Assembly (NCBI GenBank): GCA_016195265.1
Contig: JACPZW010000047.1
Coordinates: forward strand, 1-43,758
Length of the DNA stretch: 43,758 nucleotides
Direction of reading: 5' to 3'
Origin: Acidobacteriota bacterium
GTDB lineage: Bacteria > Acidobacteriota > Vicinamibacteria > Vicinamibacterales > CAVVIG01
This document shows, piece after piece, positions 8,766-16,243 of this stretch. The position numbers and the translations under genes are program-made. The notes beneath the pieces were generated by a model. That model did not search any database, had not been told where the DNA came from, and worked only from the letters and a program-made list of their open reading frames with translations. Within the stretch, counting starts at the first letter, position 1; each line of letters starts with the position of its first letter.

Positions 8766-10106
8766 CTACGATTGCGCGTCGAAAAAAGTATCGACGCTAG
8801 GTATTGTCGATGGTGGCGCGGATCTGGTCAAGCGCGCGCCCGGCGCGGGCGGCCGCACGAGCGCGAAGAAATCGATCGCGGCCTGCACGTTGCGGCGCAG
8901 AACCTCCTGGTCCGGCTCGAGCGACCAGTTGCCGCGATCCTGCAGGTTGCCGATGATGATGCCGTCGCTGCGCGCGTTCATGCTGGCGTTGCCGCCGTCG
9001 GGCGCGCGGCCGTTCGCGCGGTAGTTCACTTCGGGCTGCGACACGAGCGCGGTCAGCTGCCCCTTGATCGGCACGAGCTCCTTGTCGTCGAAGAGCGTGA
9101 ACGATCCGAGGCCCGTCGAGTTGACGACGATCGGCTCGCCGAGCGTCATCAGATCGCGCGGCGTGTCGAACTTGCGGATCACGATCTTGCCGCCGAACAG
9201 CAGGAAGTCGCGCACGAGCGCATCCATATAGATGTTAGGCTCGATGGCCAGCGCCGGCGTGCGGATCGCGTACTTCGTCGGGAACGGATGCTCGCCCGGG
9301 CCGAGGACTTCGCGATTGCGGTTCGGCCGCAGTTCGGGCGGCAGCAGATCGGCGTCCGTCGCGCCGCCGGCTTCCGCGTTACCTCCGCGTCCACCTCCGC
9401 CACCGCGCCCACCCTGCCCCGAGTCCCCCGAAGGGCCGCCGGGCCCGCCGCGGCCCTGCTGGTTCGGATCGTCGGTGGCGTTGTAGCTGTCCATCCAGTA
9501 GACGCCGTAGTTCTGGCCGACCATCAACTGGAGCTGGCGGTACGACAACTCGGCCGCGCGGAGGAACTGTGCGTCCCAGGCCGGCGTCCGCCGGTCATTA
9601 CTTACCAGCGCCGTCGTCGGCGTGAAGCCGGCGAGCGACATGTTCGACGTCGTGTCGGGCGGCACGGTCGCGGCGTAGATCGTCACATCGAAGCCGCGGC
9701 GCTGAAGTTGCCGCGCGGCGCAGAGACCCGGCGATCCGCAGCCGATCACGGCGACGCGCCGCTCGCCGCTGGCCTGCGCGAACTCCGAAACCAGGACGCC
9801 GGCGCCCCAAGCGAGCGACATGCCGGTGCCCGCGTAGCCGTAGTTGTGAATGAGCGTCTTCGCGTCGAGCTTCTCGGCGCGCAGGACGAAGCCCGAGTCG
9901 CGGTGCGGGCGCAGACCGACCGTGGTGCGGATGATGCGGTCGAAGGACACACGGACCTGCGCGAGCTGGACACTTCTTGCAGGCGACCGGCCCGGCGTCG
10001 CGATCGGGCCGCGCGAGGATCCCCCCTGCGTAACAGTTGCGCACCCGCCGATGGCATAGCCGGCGAGCGCGAGACTGCTGCTCGACAGAAATGTGCGTCG
10101 GTTCAT
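8766..10106 (-). CDS. Exported FAD-dependent oxidoreductase, D-amino-acid-oxidase-like
   Basis: 446 residues from the ATG at 10106; a GTG at 10124 would add six residues. The N-terminus MNRRTFLSSSSLALAGYAIGGC combines a Tat RR motif with a lipobox-like IGGC, so it may be an anchored lipoprotein. The dinucleotide-binding motif is VAVIGCGSPGL (G-x-G-x-x-G), here after an N-terminal extension of about 120 residues that includes RPHRDSGFVLRAEK, a strand usually found late in DAO-type enzymes. A glycine-rich low-complexity insert (GRGGPGGPSGDSGQGGRGGG) sits mid-protein. The C-terminal half has VVNSTGLGSFTLF and PIKGQLTALV, typical of DAO-fold oxidases. It would oxidise an amine or amino acid in the periplasm; the substrate is unknown. 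It is upstream of the DsrE-like gene in the same direction. Confidence 0.75.
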   Translation of the reverse strand: MNRRTFLSSSSLALAGYAIGGCATVTQGGSSRGPIATPGRSPARSVQLAQVRVSFDRIIRTTVGLRPHRDSGFVLRAEKLDAKTLIHNYGYAGTGMSLAWGAGVLVSEFAQASGERRVAVIGCGSPGLCAARQLQRRGFDVTIYAATVPPDTTSNMSLAGFTPTTALVSNDRRTPAWDAQFLRAAELSYRQLQLMVGQNYGVYWMDSYNATDDPNQQGRGGPGGPSGDSGQGGRGGGGGRGGNAEAGGATDADLLPPELRPNRNREVLGPGEHPFPTKYAIRTPALAIEPNIYMDALVRDFLLFGGKIVIRKFDTPRDLMTLGEPIVVNSTGLGSFTLFDDKELVPIKGQLTALVSQPEVNYRANGRAPDGGNASMNARSDGIIIGNLQDRGNWSLEPDQEVLRRNVQAAIDFFALVRPPAPGARLTRSAPPSTIPSVDTFFDAQS

Positions 10107-10452
10107 GGCGACGGATCTTCTCACCTTCGGTGCCGCCTGTCACGCGCGCAGAATCGAACGCACAAAACCGTCAGTCTCTCCGGCACCCGGCTTGCCCACA
10201 TTCTACGCCGGAGGCCTGCGACGCCGGCGCTTTGCGACACGAAAGCACATGTCACTGGCAGATGGGTGAACCTTGCACGGCGTCGTGAACATTGTTCTTA
10301 ACGAAATCCGTGATCCGGCCGATCGGAATCGTTCGGACACACACTGGCACGACGTGGACGGACACGTCGTCGTCTACAGCCCGCGCGCGGAGATAATCGA
10401 CGTCGTCGGTTTGTTCGGATTGCGGTAATCCAGCCGTTGAATGGAGCAGATG
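10107..10452. other. Divergent intergenic region, 346 bases
   Basis: This spacer separates the leftward FAD oxidoreductase from the rightward barrel protein and must carry promoters for both. I see no convincing -35/-10 pair. It contains one short open frame (10273-10428, listed separately) and no palindromic repeat. Confidence 0.5.
10273..10428 (+). CDS. Candidate small ORF, 51 codons (speculative)
   Basis: The frame starts at TTG 10273 (or GTG 10285) and ends at TAA 10428, 24 bases before the barrel gene start. The peptide includes DTHWHDVDGHVVVYSPR and AEIIDVVGLFGLR, and the later codons mostly end in G or C like neighbouring genes. There is only a weak GGGTGA upstream. It may be a true leader peptide, the tail of a decayed gene, or chance. 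Confidence 0.22.
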   Translation: MHGVVNIVLNEIRDPADRNRSDTHWHDVDGHVVVYSPRAEIIDVVGLFGLR

Positions 10453-11055
10453 ATGCTGACCAACATTCGCGTCCGCCGCGGACGGCCGTGGCTCGCGCTC
10501 GTCGGACTGAGCGCGGCGCTGGTCGCCGCGTCGGCCACCGGCGCGCGCGCGCAGGGATTCATCAGTCCCCTCATCGGGTACGACTTCGGCGGCGACGCCA
10601 GCTGCCCGCAGATCACCAACTGCGAGGACAAGCGGCTCAACGCCGGCGTGGCGCTCGGCACGATGGGGCCCGTCTTCGGATTCGAGGAGGAATTTGCGTA
10701 CGCGAAGGACTTCTTCGGGAAGGCGCCGGCGCTGTCGTCGAGCGTGCTGACCGTGATGAGCAACGTGATGCTCGTGCCGAGAATCGGACCCGTCCGCCCG
10801 TACCTGCTCGGCGGCATGGGCCTGATCAAGAGCCACGCGGAGTTCACGCCGGTCAGCCTGCTCACCTCCGACAACAACAGCATCGGCTGGGATGTCGGCG
10901 GCGGCGTGATCGTGCTGGCCACGCCGCACTTGGGGGTGCGCGGCGACATCCGGTACTTCCACGCGTTCCAGGACGCCGCCATCGCCGGCTTCATCGTCCA
11001 GAATCCGAAGCTGGACTTCGGGCGGGCCAGCGTTGCGCTCGTCGTCGCGTTCTGA
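10453..11055 (+). CDS. Outer-membrane beta-barrel-like protein
   Basis: 200 residues from the ATG at 10453, the start best spaced from the GGAG at 10443; ATGs at 10441 and 10450 are alternatives. The signal peptide (PWLALVGLSAALVAASATGARA) ends near ARA-QG. The mature part alternates hydrophobic and polar residues with Gly/aromatic turns (FISPLIGYDFGGDA, RPYLLGGMGLIKS, GWDVGGGVIV, VRGDIRYFHAF) and ends in Phe (VALVVAF), the C-terminal mark of barrel proteins. It fits the OmpA-like/opacity-type small barrel group of about eight strands. Two Cys residues (ASCPQITNCED) may form a loop disulfide. The function is unknown. Confidence 0.78.
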   Translation: MLTNIRVRRGRPWLALVGLSAALVAASATGARAQGFISPLIGYDFGGDASCPQITNCEDKRLNAGVALGTMGPVFGFEEEFAYAKDFFGKAPALSSSVLTVMSNVMLVPRIGPVRPYLLGGMGLIKSHAEFTPVSLLTSDNNSIGWDVGGGVIVLATPHLGVRGDIRYFHAFQDAAIAGFIVQNPKLDFGRASVALVVAF

Positions 11056-11191
11056 CGCGCAGGCCCGCGCAAGGCGCGAGGCTGATCACCATCAGGCGCT
11101 GGCGATCGACGGCCAGGAGTGACGCGGTCTGCGAGTCTCGGGATTGCCGTGAGCGATATGACCGGCGGCCGTCCGGACGATCTGGACGACC

Positions 11192-11359
11192 TTAGGGGCG
11201 ACGCGCTGCGTCCTGCCCCTTGAGCTGCATTTCGATCTGCCCGCGAAGAATCGAGCACCAGTCTTTGTGGTCGGCCACGGGCATCCCGCATTCGACGCAG
11301 ATGCGCACGCGGGTTTTCGGGGGTTCGGGTTTGCCGAGGATCCGCTTCAACAATGACAT
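11192..11359 (-). CDS. Small zinc-ribbon-like protein, 55 residues
   Basis: Found by direct translation. ATG at 11359 is preceded by CCGGAGGCGGC, an excellent ribosome site, and TAA ends it at 11192. The sequence has a basic N-terminus (MSLLKRILGKPEPPKTRVRI) and then CVECGMPVADHKDWC, with Cys at 21, 24 and 35 and His31, which could bind zinc. The C-terminal part (ILRGQIEMQLKGQD) looks helical. About 37 bases upstream of its start is an ECF-sigma-type promoter on the same strand. The role is unknown; small zinc-ribbon proteins often bind nucleic acid or act as adaptors. A promoter, ribosome site and coding pattern together make a real gene likely. Confidence 0.62.
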   Translation of the reverse strand: MSLLKRILGKPEPPKTRVRICVECGMPVADHKDWCSILRGQIEMQLKGQDAARRP

Positions 11360-11395
11360 GCCGCCTCCGGATGGAACCCTCTGGGGGTTATGGCG

Positions 11396-11424
11396 TTAGA
11401 CGGACGAGGCGGCGTCTTGGTTGC
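11396..11424 (-). promoter_or_regulatory. ECF-sigma-type promoter for the small zinc-ribbon gene
   Basis: On the reverse strand GCAACC (11424-11419), a 16-base spacer and CGTCTAA (11402-11396) match the general form of ECF sigma promoters (AAC-type -35, CGTC-type -10 with 16-17 spacing). A start near 11390 gives a leader of about 30 bases ending in the GGAGG site. No ECF sigma gene is in this window. Confidence 0.55.
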
Positions 11425-11435
11425 GTCGGGAGGGG

Positions 11436-11580
11436 CTACTCCTGCCGCAAGGCGACGAGCGGATCGATCGCGGCCACGCGGCGGGCCGGGATCCAGCACG
11501 CGACGGTGGCGACAAACAGGAGCAGCGCCGGCACGCCGGCGAACACCGGCAGATAGATCACGCCGCGCAGCACGTGCAGA
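11436..11580 (-). pseudogene. C-terminal remnant of a MacB/ADOP-type ABC permease
   Basis: The reverse strand reads FAGVPALLLFVATVACWIPA then RRVAAIDPLVALRQE and a TAG stop at 11436. This is the characteristic last transmembrane helix and PARR...DP..ALR tail of MacB-like permeases; an intact relative lies at 29236-31671 and ends PARRATRVEPTVALRDS. Only about 45 residues survive, and the frame meets the head of a response-regulator remnant on the other strand at about 11580. Confidence 0.7.
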
Positions 11581-11584
11581 TCGA

Positions 11585-11767
11585 CGATGCACCACCGCGG
11601 CCGCGTCGTCTCGCAGGGCGAAGCTGACCGAGCACATCTACGCGCACGGCGCCGACCGCGATTCGAACACCGTCGAGGTCTTCATCGCGCGGCTGCGGCG
11701 CAAGCTCGGCGCGCCGTTCATCGAGACCGTGCGAGGGCTCGGGTACCGGATCGGGGCCGAGCCGTGA
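11585..11767 (+). pseudogene. C-terminal remnant of an OmpR/PhoB-family response regulator, with frameshift
   Basis: The forward strand has MHHRGRVVSQ in one frame (from 11587), then KLTEHIYAHGADRDSNTVEV and FIARLRRKLGAPFIETVRGLGYRIGAEP in another, a one-base shift near 11614. These are helices 2-3 and the wing of an OmpR-type winged-helix DNA-binding domain. The receiver domain and the start of the DNA-binding domain are gone. The TGA at 11765-11767 overlaps the GTG of the kinase remnant (GTGA), the usual coupling of such gene pairs. Confidence 0.72.
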
Positions 11768-11915
11768 CACGGCAGCGATCGTTTCGCGCGCGCCTGTTCA
11801 TCGGGTCGGCGCTGTGGACAGGCGGGTTTGCTGGCCTTCTATCACCTGGGCTCCATGACGCTCTTCCGCAGGTTTCCCGGTCTCATGCAGGCCAACCGGC
11901 TTACGCTGCGGCGTG
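11764..11915 (+). pseudogene. N-terminal remnant of a sensor histidine kinase, with frameshift
   Basis: GTG at 11764 begins VTRQRSFRARLFIGSALWTG, a typical kinase start with basic residues then a transmembrane helix. A one-base insertion near 11831 (GGGTTTGCTGG) shifts the continuation to the frame LLAFYHLGSMTLFRRFPGLM, then QANRLTLRR. The sequence then changes into repeat and spacer DNA, with no HAMP, H-box or ATPase part. It belongs with the response-regulator remnant as a decayed two-component pair. Confidence 0.6.
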
Positions 11916-11928
11916 TTGACGACAACGT

Positions 11929-11957
11929 CCCAGCCTCCAGCCACCAGTCACCAGCCA
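11929..11957. repeat. CCAGCCTCCAGCCACCAGTC-type short direct repeat
   Basis: Imperfect tandem units of CCAGYC and CCACCAG follow directly after the kinase remnant and before the glycosyltransferase promoter. It looks like another spacer-repeat family of this genome. It overlaps no gene. Confidence 0.5.
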
Positions 11958-11974
11958 CGTGCGCGCCGTTCGAT

Positions 11975-12003
11975 TTGCCGGACTCCGCCCCGCGGGCGAC
12001 AAT
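11975..12003 (+). promoter_or_regulatory. Candidate sigma-70-type promoter for the glycosyltransferase pair
   Basis: TTGCCG (11975-11980), a 17-base spacer and GACAAT (11998-12003). The expected start near 12010 falls beside an in-frame GTG at 12012, so translation may be leaderless from there rather than from the ATG at 12045. Confidence 0.35.
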
Positions 12004-12044
12004 GCGCCTTCGTGCCTCCCGTCCACGCGACTCGATCGGGCCTG

Positions 12045-13538
12045 ATGGAACGCGTGCTGTGGATCTACGTCGCGGCGGGCCTCGCCGGCGCCGCTCGCCT
12101 CCTCTGGTGGTACTGGCCCGCGACGGGCATGTTCGACGGCGCCACGAGCAACATCTGGACCGCGCTCGCCTGGGACGTCGCGCACGGCGAGTTCTACCGC
12201 CCGCTGCTCTCGCCGTCGGGGTACGGCGGCACGCGCTACATGCCGCTGCTCTTCGTCGCCCACGGGCTGCTCCTGCGCCTGCACGTGGACCCGATTCTCG
12301 CCGGTGCGGCCCTCATGCAGGCCAGCGTGTGCGCGGCGGCCGCCGCCCTGTACTTCACGCTGCGCGAGGCGCGCGTGCGTGCGCCGCTCGCCGCGCCCCT
12401 GGCGTGCACGGTCTGGTCCACGGCGGTCTATCAGGCGTACTGCACCGACGTGCGCGCGGACTACCTCGCGGCAGCGCTGGCCGTGACCGCCGTCGGGCTG
12501 GCGATCGGTCATCGGTCACGCGCGAGGGACTCGTGGCTGGCCGGCGCCGCGGTCGCGTGCGTGCTCGCCGGGCTCACGAAAGTCACGTCGCTCGCCGTGG
12601 CCGGACCGCTCGTCGTCTGGCTGTGGATCGAAGGGGCGCGCAGGTCCGCGTGGCGATTCGCCGGCGCGACGGCGACGCTGTGGCTGGCCACGATCGGCGT
12701 CGTGCAATGGGCGTCACACGGGAATTTCCTCGAAAGCTTCCTCGCGACGGCGTCGGGCGGCATGACACTTGCGACGATCGCGCGGGCGATTCCGCATTTC
12801 GTGCAGGAAACGACGTGGGAGCCGTTTGTCGGCACGCCGTTTCTGCTCGCGCTATGGTGCGCTTTCCAGTTCGCGCGGCGGCGCCGCCTGACGCTCGTGC
12901 ACGTCGCGTTGGCGGGCACGACGCTCGTGACCCTCGTCATCTTCGCGTCGCCCGGAACCGTGGCCAACCAGCTCGTCGACCTGCAGATGATGAGCGTGCT
13001 CGTCATCGGCGCCGCGCTGGCGGACGGCGACGCGTCGCCCCGGCTGATCGTGCCGATCTACGCCGTGCTCGCGATCGCGATCGCGGCGATTTCGTGGCCG
13101 GTGCCGGGCCTGCCGTCCGTCATGGCGACCATCCGCCGCGACGGTCTGCTGACCCGGGCGCGCGTCCAGTCCATCCACGACGAGTTTCTCCCGCCCGGCA
13201 CCCGCTACATCACCAACGATCCGATTTTCGCCGTGCTCTACGACGAGCGCCCGGTGGTCCTCGACGAATTCGGTCTCGAATTGTCGGTGCGTAGTGGCGG
13301 GCCGGCCGGACGCGATTTCGAGGCGCGCATCCGGCGGCAGGAGTACGACGTGGTCATCAGGCGCGTCGACGACAGGTTTCCGCGCGACATCACGGCGGGC
13401 GACGCCGGGTTCGCGGATGCGGCCGCGGCGTACTGGGCCGCCTGGCCGCCCGAACACGCGCAGTTGCGCGCGATTGTCGAGCCCGCGTACGCGCTGCGCG
13501 CCGTCCGCAAGCCGTTCGTGATCCTCATGAGACGATGA
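12045..13538 (+). CDS. Polytopic membrane glycosyltransferase-like protein (GT-C type)
   Basis: 497 residues from the ATG at 12045; an in-frame GTG at 12012 would add 11. About ten hydrophobic helices fill residues 5-400, and a soluble C-terminal region follows. The first loop has an acidic residue before the second helix (FDGATSNIWTALAWDVAHGE) and then a GYGGTRYMPLLF segment, the layout of GT-C enzymes, which take a sugar from a polyprenyl-phosphate donor on the outer face of the inner membrane. The similarity is one of fold, so donor and acceptor are unknown. The stop overlaps the start of the next gene (ATGA), so the two similar proteins are made together. No ribosome site is visible. Confidence 0.68.
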   Translation: MERVLWIYVAAGLAGAARLLWWYWPATGMFDGATSNIWTALAWDVAHGEFYRPLLSPSGYGGTRYMPLLFVAHGLLLRLHVDPILAGAALMQASVCAAAAALYFTLREARVRAPLAAPLACTVWSTAVYQAYCTDVRADYLAAALAVTAVGLAIGHRSRARDSWLAGAAVACVLAGLTKVTSLAVAGPLVVWLWIEGARRSAWRFAGATATLWLATIGVVQWASHGNFLESFLATASGGMTLATIARAIPHFVQETTWEPFVGTPFLLALWCAFQFARRRRLTLVHVALAGTTLVTLVIFASPGTVANQLVDLQMMSVLVIGAALADGDASPRLIVPIYAVLAIAIAAISWPVPGLPSVMATIRRDGLLTRARVQSIHDEFLPPGTRYITNDPIFAVLYDERPVVLDEFGLELSVRSGGPAGRDFEARIRRQEYDVVIRRVDDRFPRDITAGDAGFADAAAAYWAAWPPEHAQLRAIVEPAYALRAVRKPFVILMRR

Positions 13539-14986
13539 CGTTCGATATGGCACGGCCCGCGGTCCGCATGACGCGTTGGTCCCGCGCGCTGCTCGTCGCC
13601 CTGGCGGGGCTGTCGGCGGCCTTGTTCGTCCTGGCTGTCAGCAGGCGGCTTGCCTTTCCCTACGAGCTCACGATCGTCGAGGCGTTGCAGCCGTTGGCGA
13701 CCGCGCGGCTGCTCGACGGCCTTCCCCTGTACGGGGCGCCGACCCTGGAACACATCGGCCCGATGTATCCGCCGCTCTCGTTTCTCATCGACGCGGGCCT
13801 GGCCCGGATCTTCGGGTTGAGTCTGCCGTTGCTGCGCGTGGTTTCGATCCTGTCGACGGCCGGCACGGTGGCGATCGTGTACACCGTCCTTCGACGCCGT
13901 CAGGCGCCACCTTCGATCGCCGCCGTCTGCGCCGCGATGGTCCTTGCGGCCCACACGAGGCTCGGCGACGTTCTCGACCTCGCGCGTGTCGACGCGCCGG
14001 AGATGCTGTTCGCCGTGCTGGGCCTTGCCGCCGCCGAGCGTGCGGCGCGGCCTGGGGCTGCCGAGTGGCCATGGACGATGGCCGCCGCGGTCGCACTCGC
14101 GGCCGCGGTGTTCACCAAACAGACCGCGCTGACGGTGGTGGGCGGCGCCTGCCTCGCGCTCCTGGCGGCCGGCCGCATTCGCAGCGCCGCGCGCCTTGGC
14201 GTACTCGTCACCGGCATCGTCGCGGCATGTGGAGTGGCGCTGCACGTCGCCAGTGACGGCTGGTCGACCTTCTACGTCTTCACGCTGCCGGGCGGTCAGC
14301 CTATCCTCGCGCAGGACTTGGCGCTGTCGCTCGGGCGGCTTGTGTTCTTCTTCCCGGCCGCGCTGGCCTCCTGCGGCGTCGTGCTCTGGCGGCTCTGGCG
14401 TCCCACTGCGCCATCTCGCGATCTGTCCGTGTGGGAGGCGGCGCTGGTGTTGAGCGTCCTGGGCGCCCTCGTCTCCAACGCGAAAGTGGGCGGCGCCGAC
14501 AACGTGTGGGCGGTCGTCGTGCCCCTGGCTGCGATCGCGATCGGCCAGCACTGGACCGCCTCGGTTCCGGCCTTGTCTCCCCGTCACCTCCTTTTCTATC
14601 CGATCGTGTGGCAGGTCGCGGTCCTTCCGCATCGCCCGATGGCGGACACACCTACCGCCGCCGACGCGCACGCCTACCAGGCGCTGGTCGCGGATCTCGA
14701 GCGGCTTCCGCGCCCGCTGTTCAATCCGATGTTCCCGTACGAGTCGTGGCTGGCAGGCAGCGAGCCATCGGCGCTCCTGACGCAAATCAGCGATTTCGAG
14801 CCCGGCACGCCGCTGTGGACAGAGCTGACCACGGCGATCACGGCGCGGCGCTTCGCAACGATCATTGCGACCGACGTCAGTCACCCGGCGTTCGCCGGCC
14901 TCGAGACAGCGTATCGCGCAAGAGACACCTGGACGTTCAGGGTGCCCGCGTCGAGCTCGGCCGTTCGCGTGTTCACGCGCAACTGA
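13535..14986 (+). CDS. Second polytopic GT-C-like membrane protein
   Basis: 483 residues, starting in the ATGA overlap with the gene before. It has an N-terminal helix (ALLVALAGLSAALFVLAV), a first outer loop with Glu (YELTIVEALQPLATARLLDG) and then YGAPTLEHIGPMYPPLSFLI, where P-M-Y-P-P-L is the usual signature after the first loop of PMT/ArnT-type GT-C enzymes. Another eight or so helices follow, with a soluble tail. It is similar in plan to its upstream partner, so the pair probably arose by duplication or works as a two-sugar unit. Expected role: transfer of sugars from lipid carriers to an envelope glycan. It is convergent with a GT2 gene 6 bases downstream. Confidence 0.72.
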   Translation: MTFDMARPAVRMTRWSRALLVALAGLSAALFVLAVSRRLAFPYELTIVEALQPLATARLLDGLPLYGAPTLEHIGPMYPPLSFLIDAGLARIFGLSLPLLRVVSILSTAGTVAIVYTVLRRRQAPPSIAAVCAAMVLAAHTRLGDVLDLARVDAPEMLFAVLGLAAAERAARPGAAEWPWTMAAAVALAAAVFTKQTALTVVGGACLALLAAGRIRSAARLGVLVTGIVAACGVALHVASDGWSTFYVFTLPGGQPILAQDLALSLGRLVFFFPAALASCGVVLWRLWRPTAPSRDLSVWEAALVLSVLGALVSNAKVGGADNVWAVVVPLAAIAIGQHWTASVPALSPRHLLFYPIVWQVAVLPHRPMADTPTAADAHAYQALVADLERLPRPLFNPMFPYESWLAGSEPSALLTQISDFEPGTPLWTELTTAITARRFATIIATDVSHPAFAGLETAYRARDTWTFRVPASSSAVRVFTRN

Positions 14987-14992
14987 GGTGGG

Positions 14993-15790
14993 CTAGGTGC
15001 GCGGCCTGTAGCGCCCCTGTCTGATGCGGGCGCGAATGCGGAGCAGTTCCCGCAGCATGCCGGGACCGTCCCGCGCGATCACCACGCGCGACTCGTCGCG
15101 ATAGTGCCACTCGACGGGCACCTGCACAATGCGAAGCCCGTGGGCGCGCGCGATGGTCAGCACCTCGATGTCGAACGCCCATCCGTCGACCGTCACCAGC
15201 GGAAAGATGGCCGTCACCGCCGCGGCGGTGAACATCTTGAATCCGCACTGCGAGTCATCGATGCCGGGGAGCGCCGCGTGCCGCACGGCGTAGTTGAACA
15301 GGCGTCCCATGACATGACGGTAGAGCGGCTCGCCGATGCGTCTGGCGGCCGCCCCCTCGCGGGTGGCGATCGCGACGTCGAAGCCGCTCAACGCAGGCGG
15401 CAGGAACCGACTGATGCCCGCCACGGGCATCGAAAGATCGGCATCGCACATGAAGCGGTACGCACCGCGCGCGGCCAGCAGCCCGGCCCTGACGGCGCCG
15501 CCCTTGCCTCGATGCGGCTCGCGTTGCACGTGGACGCGGGGTTCGGCCCTCGCGAACGATTCGGCGATTCGAACCGTCGCGTCCTCCGATCCGTCGTCAA
15601 CGACACGAACTTCCCAGTCCCAGGTCTGCCGGCGGAGGTAGCCGCAGAGCGCAGTCAGCGTGTTCGCGAGCCGCGGCTGCTCGTTGAACACCGGGACGAC
15701 GACTGAAAGCGACACCGGGACTCGGGCGGCCTCGTTCACGAGCACCGGACAGGCTACACGATCTGAACCCTGAACGCGCCCGCTTGACAT
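14993..15790 (-). CDS. Family 2 glycosyltransferase, dolichyl/polyprenyl-phosphate glucosyltransferase (ALG5-like)
   Basis: 265 residues. The GT-A fold is plain: SLSVVVPVFNEQPRLANTL, VRVVDDGSEDATV, HRGKGGAVRAGLLAARG and the metal-binding DxD in RFMCDADLSMP. IDDSQCGFKMF and the later DGWAFDIEVL are the acceptor-side motifs of enzymes that put glucose or a similar sugar on a polyprenyl phosphate. No membrane helices follow the catalytic domain, as in the soluble members. It would act on the inner face of the membrane and feed GT-C enzymes such as the two next to it. The start ATG overlaps the -35 box of the divergent blaI-like gene. A GAGAGAA run 5 bases upstream may serve as ribosome site. Confidence 0.85.
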   Translation of the reverse strand: MSSGRVQGSDRVACPVLVNEAARVPVSLSVVVPVFNEQPRLANTLTALCGYLRRQTWDWEVRVVDDGSEDATVRIAESFARAEPRVHVQREPHRGKGGAVRAGLLAARGAYRFMCDADLSMPVAGISRFLPPALSGFDVAIATREGAAARRIGEPLYRHVMGRLFNYAVRHAALPGIDDSQCGFKMFTAAAVTAIFPLVTVDGWAFDIEVLTIARAHGLRIVQVPVEWHYRDESRVVIARDGPGMLRELLRIRARIRQGRYRPRT

Positions 15791-15813
15791 GCTATTTCTC
15801 TCGCATGTATGCT
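15784..15813 (+). promoter_or_regulatory. Sigma-70 promoter of the BlaI-like repressor gene
   Basis: A perfect TTGACA (15784-15789), an 18-base spacer and TATGCT (15808-15813). The predicted start near 15820 leaves only about 7 bases before the ATG at 15827, with no Shine-Dalgarno site, so the message is nearly leaderless. The -35 box covers the start codon of the divergent glycosyltransferase gene. Confidence 0.6.
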
Positions 15814-15827
15814 ACGAAACTAGCACA
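15808..15827. promoter_or_regulatory. Candidate BlaI-type operator
   Basis: Inverted repeat TATGCTA-CGAAAC-TAGCACA (6 of 7 arm bases pair). It covers the -10 box and predicted transcription start, where binding would block RNA polymerase. BlaI-family repressors bind such short dyads in their own promoters and are released when the partner protease cleaves them. Confidence 0.5.
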
Positions 15828-16243
15828 TGACGAAAAGCACGCCCCGTCAGCCTCACCAGCCTCACCAGGCCACGCTCTCGCGCCGCGAGCGCCAGATCAT
15901 GGACATCCTCTACCGCCGCGGCCGCGCGACCGCCGGCGACGTCATGGAGGCGCTGACGGGCGACCCCAGCTACTCGACCGTCCGCGCGCAGCTGCGCGTC
16001 CTCGAGGACAAGGGCCACGTCCACCACGAGGAACACGGGCTCCGCTACGTCTACATGCCGGCGGTGCCGCGCCACGCGGCGCGCAAATCCGCCTTGCGGC
16101 ATCTGGTCGACACGTTCTTCGATGGCTCGTCCGAGCAGGCGGTCGCGGCGCTGCTCGGCGGTGAAGGCACGAAGCTGTCCGACGAGGATCTGAAGCGGAT
16201 CGCCGATCTCGTCAACAAAGCCAGAAAGGAAGGCGGGCGATGA
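15827..16243 (+). CDS. BlaI/MecI/CopY-family transcriptional repressor
   Basis: 138 residues. The winged-helix domain starts LSRRERQIMDILYRRGRATA and includes GDPSYSTVRAQLRVLEDKGHV, the recognition helix region of the family, then the wing (HHEEHGLRYVYMPAVPR). The C-terminal helices (ALRHLVDTFFDGSSEQAVAA) form the dimer domain, where cleavage inactivates family members. It likely represses its own operon through the dyad at 15808-15827. Its last codons overlap the start of the M56 protease gene (ATGA), the standard arrangement of BlaI with BlaR1. The regulon in this organism need not be beta-lactamase. Confidence 0.92.
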   Translation: MTKSTPRQPHQPHQATLSRRERQIMDILYRRGRATAGDVMEALTGDPSYSTVRAQLRVLEDKGHVHHEEHGLRYVYMPAVPRHAARKSALRHLVDTFFDGSSEQAVAALLGGEGTKLSDEDLKRIADLVNKARKEGGR

